64,000 nt of DNA from Ichthyophis bannanicus (taxonomy: Eukaryota > Chordata > Amphibia > Gymnophiona > Ichthyophiidae), in the NCBI GenBank assembly GCA_033557465.1, contig CM066033.1, positions 1,241,441,523-1,241,505,522 of the forward strand. Direction: 5' to 3'. Below are positions 43,404 through 54,428 of the stretch, in pieces. Below the pieces are notes generated by a model that saw nothing but the letters and a program-made list of their open reading frames with translations, was not told the origin of the DNA and did not search any database. The position numbers were made by a program, and so were the translations under genes. Every line of letters begins with the position of its first letter. Position 1 is the first letter of the stretch.

Positions 43404-43550
43404 CAGGGCTTTTTTGAGGGAGTACACGATGGTACAGAGTACCAGCACATTTTTCATTGCCTGCTAAAATTCACCCATAGTCTTCATGTATTAATGAAAG
43501 AACACTGCATATGAGTACCAGCACCTTTTATGCAGGAAAAAAATTCACTG
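43404..43550. mobile_element. hAT-type MITE
   Basis: 147 bp starting CAGGGCTTTTTTG and ending TTCACTG, flanked by GGAACAAC (43396-43403) and GAAACAAC (43551-43558), 7 of 8 identical. Interior contains GAGTACCAGCACATTTTT-type repeats near both ends. Confidence 0.8.
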
Positions 43551-43558
43551 GAAACAAC

Positions 43559-44089
43559 TACATTTGGACATCTCATCTTCTAGTTATGGGCTGAGTTGCC
43601 AACTGTTCTTTTTTATTTGTGAAGCTTTCTGAGAATGCCATTTTATGCCAGTTATCTCTTTGTTTTGGAGGACGAGTGTTTTGATTGCCACTAAGTTTTA
43701 TTTGTGGTCCAGGATGAGATTCTTCTTGAACAAGTCCCTCTGGTTTCATTGGGTCTTTCTCCTGTTTCCAGTCTGATAGACCATTCCATCTTGTCATGGC
43801 ATTATCAAGCCATGGTTTTGATTAGAAGGGTATATCAGTAGCTGGTTTCTTTCCTGTCCTACCGCATGACTGTAGATTCTCTTAATCAAGTTATCTCCCC
43901 ACCTTTCAAGGTTTTATATGGGGTTCTGCAACGATCATCACCTTTTTCCCTTGTGTTTAAGATCTTTCTAATTTCATCTAATTCATAGTTTTATATCCTG
44001 CCTTTTCTTCCAGAAGGATGTACAGAGTGGCTTAGAAATTTTAAGATTTTACTATGGGCATTTTTCTATCCCTTTGAGAACTTACAATC
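43559..44089. other. No gene seen
   Basis: No recognisable protein or repeat. Confidence 0.3.
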
Positions 44090-44210
44090 TAATTTTGTAC
44101 GTGAGGCAATGGAGGGTTAAGTGACTTGCTCAAGATTACAAGGAGTGGTAGTGGGATTCTAATCTGGTTTCAGCTTGCTGCTCTAACCATTAGTCTATTT
44201 CTCTAATCCT
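44090..44210 (-). mobile_element. tRNA-derived SINE
   Basis: On the minus strand: AATGGTTAGAGCAGC (A-box-like), GATTAGAATCCCAC (weak B box), then CACTCCTTGTAATCTTGAGC and CAAGTCACTTAACCCTCCAT. The same body as the SINE at 24013-24245 (CCTTGTGACCTTGGGCAAGT) is visible; the RTE-like 3' end is absent. Confidence 0.7.
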
Positions 44211-45289
44211 AGTATATAGTCCTTAGGGACTCTGAGTGGAACATACTGGGTCAGACCAAGGCTCCATCAAGCCCAGGGGCAGCCCAAGGGAGCTGGGGGG
44301 CCATGTGTGGAGACTCACTGCAGGGCCTCATTTGCATAAATATTTGCATAATGTTAACACGTACTAACTTTTAGTAAACATGCTTCTTAAAGAGTGTCTG
44401 GATAAAGAAAGGCTACCAGATTTCTACATTACTATACTCCAGTGCCAACATTACTATACTCCAGTGGCACATTAGGAAGTACTACAAACACTGCCATTTA
44501 GACCCCTTAGCAAACTCGCCATATCATAACAGCACTACCAGGACTCACAAAGCACCAAACCCTACCTATCAAAAGGCAACACTGCAAATATTAAATCAAT
44601 ACATCTGAGAATACCAATACATCACACTAGGGAAAGAGAACAAGTGGCACTGTCAAATAGAAACTACATGAACAGAAAACCTCAGCTCAGTTATACATGC
44701 AGAACATAGACTGTCACGAAACAAAGAACAAGGGATCACAATTTAGAAATAGGAAGACAATAATTAAACTGGGAATCCCAAAAGCCAAACTTGGAATCTA
44801 CAACAACACTGGAGAAATAAAACTATAAATTAATTTCCTCTTGTACTAAACAAAACACAAAGACATTAACAATGCACATTTCCCAGAGCTGACATATTCC
44901 AGTTAATAAATTCAAAATAAAAAAAAGTATTTTTCTACTTTTTGTTGTTTGTGCATTTTATTTTTCATTTGCAATTGCACCAGTCACTTTCTTCTGGTTT
45001 CTTCGTGTCTTCAGCTAACTCTCCATTGTCTGCTGTCCATTTATCCTTTCTTCTCTCTTCTAGTTTTTTCCCATTCTCTTTCTCATCTGCTTTAACATAC
45101 TGATCTTTCCCCTTATGATCTTTCCTCCATTTCTTTCTTTATTCCTTTTAAATCCACTTAAATTTCACCCCTCAATCCCTATTTACTCTTCCAATAACCC
45201 GCCAATCATAGATTTTTTCCCTCCCACACAAAATATATTTTCCCCCTCTCCATCCTCACTCTCCTAGCCCCATCCCCTTCTAGTCCTCC

Positions 45290-45895
45290 CCCAACATCAG
45301 CTCTCTTCTAGTCCCAGCCCCACCCAGCATATGCTCCCTTCTAGTCCCATTCTCCCATCCCCCTGCATCAGCCCATTTCCAGTCCTAGTCCCCCCATCAG
45401 CCGTTTCTAGTCCTATCCTAGCCCCCCATTAGCCCATTTCCAGTCCTAGCTCTCCCATCAACTATTTCCAGTCCTATCTTAGCCCCCCATCAATCCATTT
45501 CCAGTCCAAGCACCCCTATCAGCCCATTTCCAATCCTAGTCCCCCATCAGACATTTCCAGTCCTATCCTAGCCCCCCCCCATCAGCCCATTTCTGATACT
45601 AGCTCCACCATCAGCTATTCCAGTCCTATCCTAGCCCCCCAACAGTCCATTTCCAGTCCAAGCATCCACATCAGTCCATTTCCAATTCTAGTCCCCCCAT
45701 GAGACATCTCCAGTACTATCCTAGCCCCCGCATCAGCCCATTTCCAGTCCTAGCTCCCGCATCAGCTATTTCCAGTCCTTTGTAGCCCACCATCAGTCCA
45801 TTTCTAGTCCAAGCCCCCCCCCCCACTCAGCACATTTCCAGTCCTAGACCCCCCCCATCAGCTATTTCCATTCCTAGCCCCTTCCCCCCCCCCCC
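45290..45895. repeat. Minisatellite in hAT-like copy 3
   Basis: Units CCATTTCCAGTCCTAGC plus C-run plus ATCAG, as in copy 2, ending in a long C-rich stretch at about 45881-45895. Confidence 0.9.
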
Positions 45896-45936
45896 AAAGA
45901 GCTCCATGGCTGTCCAACTGCCTTTAGAAGGCTCCT

Positions 45937-48019
45937 CAAAACAAAACTTAATGCGCTCAACAATCACCAAATGCAGTGGATCTTGCTTCTCTTCAGCAGG
46001 ATAATCTAATCTTCTCAAGATACGCTATGACACTTGTTTATAGAAACAAAGGTCTCAGACTCACCAGCGCTTCTGAACAGTTAGGCTCAAGCGCTTCGTT
46101 AGCATCAATGACCTTATAATTACTTTTTTTGTTTTTTTATATATTTCTTATGCTTCAGGGTGTATACGTTTTCAAAATCAAAACATTTACTTCGCTGATA
46201 AAATAAAATTGCTCTTATCTTAGTATCCAGGAAAAAATATATCTTCCCCAATGCCGTCAAAAAGCATTGTTTCCATGTTTCACTTTGCGTTTCTTCAGGG
46301 GTTCACTGAACAGGATACCGCTCATGCATCCTACCAACAGCATGTGGCTAATCTGTAATGAGTCAAAGATGATGTTCATTAAACCTCCCCTGCTTCCCCA
46401 TTGATCTCCACTGCTCTTAATATTTAAAGAACATATGCTATATCTCCCATCGTCAACTTAACAAAATTACCCATCGTCAACTTAACAAAATTACAAAAAT
46501 GACTCACCCCACAAGTGTTAAAATGCTGCCCGCGCTCGACCTACATGGGTCAGGAGCAAATCCTTCAAAAACAACTCTTACTGACTGGAGATGCCGCGCA
46601 TGCGGTCTAAAGTCCTCTGCCGGTTTTAAAAGGTCTAAAGGGGCCAACGCTAAACCTGTTAACGTGGCTCCTCCCCTTTAATTTTTTTAAAGCCCTAAGG
46701 TGGAAATTCACAACTAATTCTACTCGTTTCTGACAGAGAAATACAGCTCAGAACTACTGGTTGTCTGGCTGTATCCTCAATTAATCTCCCTAAAAAAATA
46801 TTGTGCAATGGAAAATGGAAAAATGAATGTTGTACACTGGAAAAATAAAGGATTGCAATTTTCAAGAAATACAAGCTTTCCAATCCAAATATCCATTCAA
46901 GCCCCCCGGTGCTACTGACTGCAGCGTAAAAATCCACCTCTGTTCTTTAATAACGAGCCATTGATCAATGGATTTTCCTAACTGCCCTCTGGTCACCACC
47001 TCTATACAAAAACAATGGAGATCTTCAAAAGTATGTTGTAGAGAGAGACAATGTTGTACAATCGGGGCTTCAACATTTTTCTGTTTCAACCTGCTTCTGT
47101 GTTCACCCATACGGACTTTAAAGGCTCTATTTGTTTTCCCCACATACAATAGATTGCACGGACATCGTATGATGTAGACAACATGAGTAGATTCACAAAT
47201 GGTGTAGTGCCTCAAATAATACTTCTTTCCACGATGTTGAAATTCACTGATCTCCTCCGTAATAGAACAAATGCTACAGACACCACACTTATGGTGCCCA
47301 CGTTCACCAGTTCTAGGGGCCATCACTGTTGCCGATGTTTTTAATACGGAAGGACTTAAATATTCCTTCAAAATTTTCCCCCGTTGCCACACGCACCGGA
47401 TCTTTTTATTACAGAGCACAGGAATCATATTTAATATAGCACCATGCTTCCGAAGGATGGTTTGAATGGATTTGCTGAGCGGGGAATATGGAGTAATTAA
47501 ATTCACATGCTCATCATCATGCTGCTTATTAGATTTCATTTCACTGTGTAATAACAGATCTCTATTATTATTAAGGGCTCTTTGATAAGCCTGCTTGACA
47601 ATCTTAGGCGGGTAACCCCGTTCGGCAAAATTGGTGATCAGTCGCTGTGAGGCTGCTTTAAAATCCCTCCTATTCAAGCAATTTCTTCTATATCGCATAA
47701 ACTGAGAGAACGGCAACCCAGCGAAGTAAATGTTTTGATTTTGAAAACGTATACACCCTGAAGCATAAGAAATATATAAAAAAACAAAAAAAGTAATTAT
47801 AAGGTCATTGATGCTAACGAAGCGCTTGAGCCTAACTATTCAGAAGCGCTGGTGAGTCTGAGACCTTTGTTTCTATAAACGGGTGTCATAGCGTATCTTG
47901 AGAAGATTAGATTATCCTGCTGAAGAGAAGCAAGATCCACTGTGTTTGGTGATTGTTGAGTGCATTAAGTTTTGTTTTGAGTTCATTCGCACTCTATAAG
48001 CAAGACCATTATATAGTGT
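45937..48019 (-). mobile_element. Penelope-like element (PLE-1) with inverted terminal repeats
   Basis: Flanked by a perfect 15-bp duplication CTTTAGAAGGCTCCT at 45922-45936 and 48020-48034. Nearly identical 261-bp repeats lie in inverted orientation at 45937-46197 and 47719-47979. A 40-bp unique tail (47980-48019) follows the right repeat only. Inverted 'pseudo-LTRs' and an asymmetric short extension are known for Penelope elements. The interior encodes the C-terminal linker and GIY-YIG endonuclease but no RT, so the copy is 5'-truncated exactly at the boundary of the right repeat. It is nested in hAT-like copy 3. Confidence 0.9.
46862..47716 (-). CDS. Penelope-like GIY-YIG endonuclease fragment, open
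   Basis: A 284-codon open frame. Residues about 1-170 are the RT-to-nuclease linker (RRDFKAASQRLITNFAERGY, a Penelope-typical segment; then HHKCGVCSICS, a Cys/His cluster likely binding zinc). Residues about 175-260 form the GIY-YIG domain: HVVYIIRCPCNLLYVGKTNR, with the two Tyr-containing strands (VYI and YVG), then FKVRMGEHRS with the conserved Arg. In full elements this nuclease opens the target for reverse transcription by the RT upstream. The RT is absent. The first ATG sits at the edge of the right inverted repeat, so it is not a true start. The open frame argues for a young insertion. Confidence 0.85.
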   Translation of the reverse strand: MPFSQFMRYRRNCLNRRDFKAASQRLITNFAERGYPPKIVKQAYQRALNNNRDLLLHSEMKSNKQHDDEHVNLITPYSPLSKSIQTILRKHGAILNMIPVLCNKKIRCVWQRGKILKEYLSPSVLKTSATVMAPRTGERGHHKCGVCSICSITEEISEFQHRGKKYYLRHYTICESTHVVYIIRCPCNLLYVGKTNRAFKVRMGEHRSRLKQKNVEAPIVQHCLSLQHTFEDLHCFCIEVVTRGQLGKSIDQWLVIKEQRWIFTLQSVAPGGLNGYLDWKACIS

Positions 48020-48944
48020 CTTTAGAAGGCTCCTGGCAGGCCCTGGCTCACCTCTGACAGTGCTGAAGTGAACACCGCCATTTTTCTTCACTTTGGCAGG
48101 TGTGTTGTACCATAAGCTGCTGGCACACTAGGTCAAAAGGAACTTCCTGTTTCCGAACACTCAGCGTGCCAGAGGCCTATAGTACAACACAGCAGTGCTC
48201 TTCACTTCGGTGCTGTCAAATTGTCCCTTCTGCTGCTGCTGCCGCCGGTGCTGATTATTCGAGATGTTGTTGGCACAAGGCCCCCTGCAGCAGGGGGCCC
48301 TGTGTGAACAACATTCTCGCACAATGGACGGGCCGGCCCTGATTAAGCCTAGTATCCTGTTTCCAACAGTTGTCAATCCAGGTCACAAGTACCTGTTAGG
48401 TTCCCAAAACATACACAGATTCCATGCTGCTTGTCCCAGGGGTAAGGAGTTGCTTTCCCCGGTCCTCTTTAATAATGGTTTATGGACTTTTTCCCCAGGA
48501 ATTCATCCAAACCTCTTTTAAATCCAGCTACCTTAACAGCATTTGTTACATCCACTGGTAAAGAATTGCAGAGTTTGATTACTCATTGAGTGAAAGAATA
48601 TTTTCTTCAATTAGTCTCAAATGTGCTACATTGTAGCTTCATTGCATGTCCCTTAGTCTTTCTACTTTTCCAAGGAGTAAACAACCGCTCTACATTTACC
48701 CTTTCCACTCCATTCATTATTTTATAGACGTCTGTCTTATCTCCCCTCAGCTCTCTTTTCAATGCTGAAGAGCCCTAAACTTTTAAGCCTTTCCTCACAG
48801 GAGTACCCTTCCATCCCCTTTACCATTTTGGTGCCTCTTCTTTGTACCTTTTCTAATTCTGCTATATCATTTTTAAGATTCGGTGACCAGGACTGCACAC
48901 AATATTGAAAGTGCGGTCACAACCAGGATCCCAAAGGTTAGGCA

Positions 48945-49595
48945 GGTTCCATGCTGCTTATCTCAGGAATGAGTAGTATATTTCCCCCACTCCACTTTAA
49001 TAATGGTTTAGGGACTTTTCCTCAAGGTACTTGTCCAAACTACTTTTAAACCCAGCTACACTAACATCTTTTATCACATCCTTAGACAACAAATTCCAGA
49101 GCTTAATTACGTCTTGAGTGAAAAAATATTTATTCAGATTAGTCTTAAATATACTACTTAGTAGTTTCATTACATGTCCTATAGTCTTTGTACTGTTTGA
49201 AGGAATAAACAACTGATCTACATTTACCCATTCCACTCTACTCATTATGTTATAGACCTCTATCAAATGTCCCCTCAGCTGTCTCTTCACCAAGCTGATG
49301 AGCCTTAGCCTTTCAGGTCTTTCTGCACAGGTTTATTCTTCCATCACCTTTATCATTTTGGTGACCCTCCTGTGTACCCTTTCTAATTCTGCTATATCGT
49401 TTTTTTAGCTATAACAACCAGAAGTGCACACAGTACTCAAGGTATGGTTGTATCATGGAACAATACAGAGGCATTAAGATATCATTCCTTCCCTTGTAAT
49501 GTTTAGCATTCCATTAGCATTATTGGTCACTACCGCAGACTGAGCAAACGATTTTGATGTATTATCCACAATGATGCCTAGATCCTAATGTGGAG
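48945..49595 (-). mobile_element. CR1-A 3' end, second copy
   Basis: Repeats the CR1-A C-terminal and 3' UTR pattern (GGTTCCATGCTGCTTATC, TAATAATGGTTTAGGGACTT, TTACATGTCCTATAGTCTTT). The frame at 48997-49293 keeps LWNLLSKDVIKDVSVAGFKS. It abuts the preceding CR1 3' end in the same orientation and lacks its own TTATGTTC tail, so it is either a separate insertion or an internal duplication. Confidence 0.8.
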
Positions 49596-51064
49596 AGTGT
49601 TCCTATGTACTTCCTTACTTAGAACCCAGCCGCCAAAGTGTTACAGAATATAGGCAATCATGAAAGAAGTCCAGGAAGCATATGAAAATTTCAGTGATGA
49701 GACGCTTGGAGTTACACAACAGCTGCATTTTAAGGGAGTGGAAGGCCTTGAAGTTTTTTATAGCTGTTTTTTTCCCCACGCAAATTCAGCTGCTTGAACA
49801 GAATAACCTCCACCTGACTGATCTATAGATCTGTTAACATCTAGATTGCTGTGCTTCTAGTCTATTGCACCATTTCCTGAGCATTTGCTACACTGATTGC
49901 AACAAGCAATTCTAATATGACTACTTCTAGCAATCCTGATCCTGGCTGAATTGTGCATCCTTCCCTTAAATTAGTAAGGTTAATACACAATTTCTGCTCT
50001 GACTAAACAAATGCAATCTTATTTTATATGATTAGGCTAGCAATTCATATTTGAGAATAGATTAAGCAGGACTTTTCACCGCCTCATCTTCACATAAACT
50101 TCTCAACAAGAAATCAGGAGTGTGCATGAGAAATTTTTTTTTCATATTGATTTCTTTTTGTTGTGGTTTTTCAGTTTATAAAATCTTTTTTTTAGATTTT
50201 ATTGTGGGTGGTTAATGTCAACTCAACAACCTCAATGAAATAAAATACTACTCCCTAACCCACCCTTCAAAAAAAAAGCACAATGCACAAATTAAAATTT
50301 TCAAATCAACATTCTCTTCCCTGCCCTTCATTTGGCTTAACAAAACCTCCTATGCACGTCTCTAAATCCCCAGATCCACCCCTCTCCCTTTACATCTCCT
50401 TCAGCATCCTAATGGAGCTCGAATGATCTCCAGTTGCTCTTTCCCCGCCAGTGCTAATCGAACTGGCCAGTGGTGCGAGAATTCAGAATGACACTCAAGT
50501 ACCATTTTGAATAATGGCAATGCTTGTCAACACCATTTTGGATCATAGCACAGGTGGGGAAGTATTGAATAGCTATCACTCTGTCCTAGTAAGATGCAGA
50601 AGTAGATCATGGTAAGCAGAGGATCTAGGGAGCTGGACTGACATGGAAGGATATTTTGAAAATATTCATGGGTTGGAGGTGAGTATGCTGATATGCCCTG
50701 GGTGCCAAGGCAGGTCAACCTTACAGTTCCCTCCAGGGGATTTCTATTGAATGGGCAGTATCTCTAAAACTACTGCTCCGTCATTTTAAAATGGCAGCAC
50801 CCCCCTACCAGAAGTTGCATTTGTAGGCATGCTTTAGAAATGTGCAAGCCAGCCTGTTAGTAGAATGGTACCAATGCGCCAAAAACCTTAACAAAGCAAA
50901 ACATTTTTAAATGTGCACTTCCTTCAAGGAATCAGGCCAACTCATCTGTGGCTATACAGTTTTAGATAATATACCTCATGGAACTTTCAAGAGTAGAAAT
51001 ATGATCTCCTAATCACATGTAGCGGCATGTATAAACATGATCTCCAAATCACATGAGCACTGGA
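49596..51064. other. No gene recognised
   Basis: AT-rich, without coding signature or recognised repeat. Possibly host intergenic DNA. Confidence 0.3.
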
Positions 51065-51310
51065 ACAGTCATTTGGCCTTCTTTCCACCTTTTTAAAAAC
51101 ATGGAATATATCTGGTCTGAGCTTCCAAGATGGTATTTTTAAATAATGTCCAGGCCTGATGTAAATTTGTAACCTTTTCAGTATTAAAATTAAATGCTAA
51201 CATAGTAAATTTCCTTGCTGTCCTTTGTCCACTTATTAAATCAAATTTGATCTTATTATAATCACTATGGCCAATTGGTCCCAATACTATTAAGCAGGCA
51301 TTTTCAGTGC
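51065..51310 (-). mobile_element. CR1-A endonuclease fragment
   Basis: Minus frame MGPIGHSDYNKIKFDLISGQ and LHQAWTLFKNTILEAQ match the end of the CR1 endonuclease at 61226-61477 (GPLGNSDHSMITFDLISGG), including the SDH-type motif changed here to SDY, losing the catalytic His. A 55-bp part of the middle is deleted. Confidence 0.75.
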
Positions 51311-51654
51311 CTTATGCTGTGGGACATTTACACAAAAATCCAAAACCTTTTTTCACCTCCTAGGAGAAGATATGAAATTAACTTTCCTTCCCAAGAGCAA
51401 ACTGGGGAAACTTCCAAAAAACCCTTTAAAAGCTAAAAACACTTAGGGGTATGTTTACTAAACCGTCTTAATGTTACCGGCGTTAGTTGCAGTCTTACTA
51501 TGACGAATGCCATATAAGGTGGTGGGCGTTCCGGTCTTAAGGTAGCATTTCGGGTTATCGCACGATAAAGTCCGTTATCGCACAATAGAGGGAGCCATGG
51601 CACGTTAACGTGCATTAGCATTAATTAGGCGCGCTGACCTGCAAACACAGCAAT

Positions 51655-52150
51655 AGAGGTGTAGCACAATGGTTAATACATTGACTAATGAAACAGGGGT
51701 CATGAGTTTGATCCCCCAGTGGGCTTAATGAGTAATGCTGTCTGAGGCATTACCCTTTACTTTAAATCAGTGCTGTCTGAGGCATTTTCTTTTTAAATTT
51801 AAATTAGTGCTGCCAGCAAACACACCCTCACAGTGCCGTAACCTAAGGTACCGAATAAGGCACCTTATAAGGCACTCCAGAGGGCACATTATAAAGTGCA
51901 CTGTCCGCCTAGGCACCTTATAATGTTCCCTATAAGGCGCCTTATAAGGCGCCTTATAGGGTGCTTTATAGGGTGTCTTATGAGGCACCTTAAGGTTACA
52001 GCACTGTGAGGGTGTTTTTGCTGGCAGCACTAATTTAAATTTAGAAAGTAAATGCCTCAGACAGCCCTATCAAATAACACCACTGTGGGAACAAACCCAT
52101 GACCTCTGCCTCCACAGTCAGTGAAGTAACCAGTGGGCTACATCTCTACA
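51655..52150. repeat. Inverted repeat with tRNA-like segments at both ends
   Basis: Arms of about 85 bp (51768-51852 and 51982-52065) share GCTGCCAGCAAACAC and CCTCACAGTGC in inverted order. Outside them lie two tRNA-like segments facing each other: GGTGTAGCACAATGGTTAAT with GAGTTTGATCCCC (51655-51715, +), and its counterpart in reverse complement at 52075-52150 (GATGTAGCCCACTGGTTACT, TGGGTTTGTTCCCA). Between the arms are many GGCACCTTATAAGGC-type palindromic units (51855-51985). Confidence 0.7.
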
Positions 52151-52252
52151 GCTACTAGAACACCCCTGGCTGGCTACAGAAGGACTGCAGGTTACCACAC
52201 AAACTGTCTGCTGTGGTTACCAGGATAGGGTTAACCCACCCGTACCCATGAT

Positions 52253-52598
52253 CACTGTTCCCTCTAAGCTGTGCGCGTGTGCGCGCGCACACACCTCACT
52301 GAGTGAGCGCACATACTTTACAACAGAGCGCACAAAAATTACGGTTCTGATTCTGATAGAAAACACCACAGACATTCTTAAAATTGAAAAGTTGTGTATT
52401 TATAGTTTTCACAAGTTCTACAATATTTTCTAGTGCAATCAATGTGGTGTACATACTGTATTCTGACATGTAGTCAGATTTTAAAGTATATAACTCCGAG
52501 TGTCGTTATTTGGCGCACAAAAATTTAACCTTCCTTCAAAAGCTGCACAGCTGATATTTTATGCGCACACAGCCTACAGAAAATTAGAGGAAACATTG
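52253..52598. mobile_element. hAT-type MITE, perfect 8-bp duplication
   Basis: 346 bp beginning CACTGTTCCCTCTAA and ending TTAGAGGAAACATTG, flanked by CCCATGAT at 52245-52252 and 52599-52606. A TGTGCGCGTGTGCGCGCGCA Z-DNA-prone stretch lies near the left end and GCGCACACAGCC near the right, as extended inverted repeats. Confidence 0.9.
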
Positions 52599-52606
52599 CC
52601 CATGAT

Positions 52607-54218
52607 ACACTGCAAATGCAGATCAGCAGTCTACAGATGATCACAAGATGGGGTAGGCACCTTGGGTATGCACCCCCACAGCACCTCGGCCTGGTAGGGG
52701 GAACTGACCGTGTGTGTTACTGGCACAGAGTAGCTACAGACCGTCACATTGTGCGGGTACTGTGCTCACCCTGAGGGCGAGGTGGGGCACCCAGCACCAG
52801 GTCCGCAGCACCTGGCTTAGCTAAGATAGGCTATGCTGCAGGTCACCATGAGTGCCAGTGTGTGATAGATAGTCCTTGCAGACACACCTAGGATACTCTT
52901 GTGTCCATCCATATTCCCCAGTCACGTTTAGCCCTTGTGTACTATGATGCACCCAGAATAGTGCATATCCTGTGTGGGTGCCATGGTCACATGATATAAG
53001 TGAAGGGGGGGTGTTTGGACCCATAGGCGGATTATGTAACACCACCCAACCCACCCTCTGGGGCTCAGGATGGGGGGACAGGATCTCCCATTTCAGATCC
53101 ACATTCTACATTTCTGCAATGGCAGTAGTAGAGGGGACCATCAACCCCAGTCCTGATGGGGAATGGGCACCCTACAGGGCAGTCAATGCAGATCTGTACA
53201 CATCCATAAGGCAATAGCAGACAGACAGAAGGCCTGGAAATGCTCAGCTGCCCCACACCACTATCTGACATTCTCTAGCAGCGAGCACAGTGAGTCTCCA
53301 GCCGCTGCACCCTGCAAGGTGTTCCAGCCATACACATACTAACTGCAGACAATCTGCTAGCTAGTCCACAGTGCATGTTCCTGGAGAAGATGTGTGCACC
53401 CAAAACTAGGATGTGAGCACACACACCAAGCAGATAAATCAGTGATTGGGCCCCAGAAAGGAGAACCCACATATATCACTTGAGAAAAATACTATACAGC
53501 ACTATGGGGGAACCTAGCCATGTCGTGGTCACTGCTCAGTCAGGGTGAGAGTGACCTCCCAGCAGGACATGCTGTGGCCACCTTGTCCGTGCAGGTGGTG
53601 GCCGGGCACTACAATGTCCCAGCCATTGCCCTATGCCCTGTGCAGATGCATCCTGCCCAAGCCGCCCTGTCCAGGCCATACTCACAGTACCTTGCTCCTC
53701 ATTATGCACATTGGCAGGCTAACACTGGAAACAGTGCAAGCAGTGTGGGCTGAGTAAGGTGTAGGCAGCCACAACACACTGGATAGACAGACACACACTC
53801 CCACACCTATGCCAGCATTGTGCAAATATAGAGGCTTTTGGCAGCCCTGGCCACCACACCAGTCCTGGGCACAGTGTAGGCATGGCTATGGTACACAATA
53901 CTGTTGGAGTCACTCCCAGGGGTGGTAAACACTGTCAGAAACCAAAACGGAAACACACTCCACAGATATCAGAAAGGTTGCTATGATGCAGCTCTATCAG
54001 CAAATTGTGCTTAACTTAGGAATTGCTATCTGACATTAATCATAGCAATCTTTTGATACATGTGTAATGTATTCCCAAGTTTAGGGCGGCATTGCTAAGG
54101 TATGCAAGTGCTAGTCTTGGGAGATACTGCTGCGCGCAGGGCCCAACAGCCTGACTCTCCATGAGGCTTTGGATAGTGAAGCCTGTGGGTGCAGGTGTTT
54201 CTGCCCCTGTTGGCCGCT
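52607..54218. other. Interior of the Harbinger-like element; no gene recognised
   Basis: Moderately GC-rich with short frames on both strands (for example 53520-53757 and 52821-53102) that match no family I know. Codon usage and composition give no clear sign of coding. Confidence 0.35.
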
Positions 54219-54226
54219 GCTCTAGG

Positions 54227-54420
54227 GCAGAGGTTCCCAACTCCGGTCCTGGTGGGCTAAACACGGTTCGGGTTTTCATGCTGTCCCTAATGAATATGCA
54301 TGAGATATATTTGTATACCATGGGGGCGGAGCATACAAATGCAGCACAGGCATCTTTATTAGGGACAGCATGAAACTTGAATGGTGTTTGGCCCTCCAGG
54401 ACTGGAGTTGGGAAACTCTG
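54227..54420. mobile_element. Palindromic hAT-type MITE
   Basis: 194 bp, TIRs CAGAGGTTCCCAACTCC and (reverse complement) CAGAGTTTCCCAACTCC, flanked by CTCTAGGG (54219-54226) and CTCTAGGT (54421-54428). The whole element folds back: CTAATGAATATGCATGAGAT inside the left half and a shorter matching part around CTTTATTAGGGACAGCATGA on the right. Confidence 0.88.
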
Positions 54421-54428
54421 CTCTAGGT

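Larger units (their letters stand above)
44274..48341 (+). mobile_element. hAT-like non-autonomous element, copy 3
   Basis: TIRs CAGGGGCAGCCCAAG (44274) and, in reverse complement at 48341, CAGGGCCGGCCCGTCCATTG. Flanking octamers ATCAAGCC (44266-44273) and ATTAAGCC (48342-48349) agree at 7 of 8. It contains the minisatellite (45290-45895) and a Penelope-like element; without the latter it is about 1.97 kb, close to copy 1. The shared short frame near 44382 is broken by an 18-bp duplication (ATTACTATACTCCAGTG). Confidence 0.9.
44238..48930 (-). mobile_element. CR1-A 3' end, split by hAT-like copy 3
   Basis: 44238-44273 (TACTGGGTCAGACCAAGGCT, CCATCAAGCC) and 48342-48930 (AGTATCCTGTTTCCAACAGT onward) join into one CR1-A 3' segment, with the 8-bp duplication of the hAT-like element at the join. 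It includes the decayed C-terminal coding region. Confidence 0.85.

Noticed and set aside
46862..47716. Host GIY-YIG nuclease gene
   Set aside because: The linker and nuclease are of Penelope type and the frame is flanked by inverted repeats and a 15-bp target duplication.
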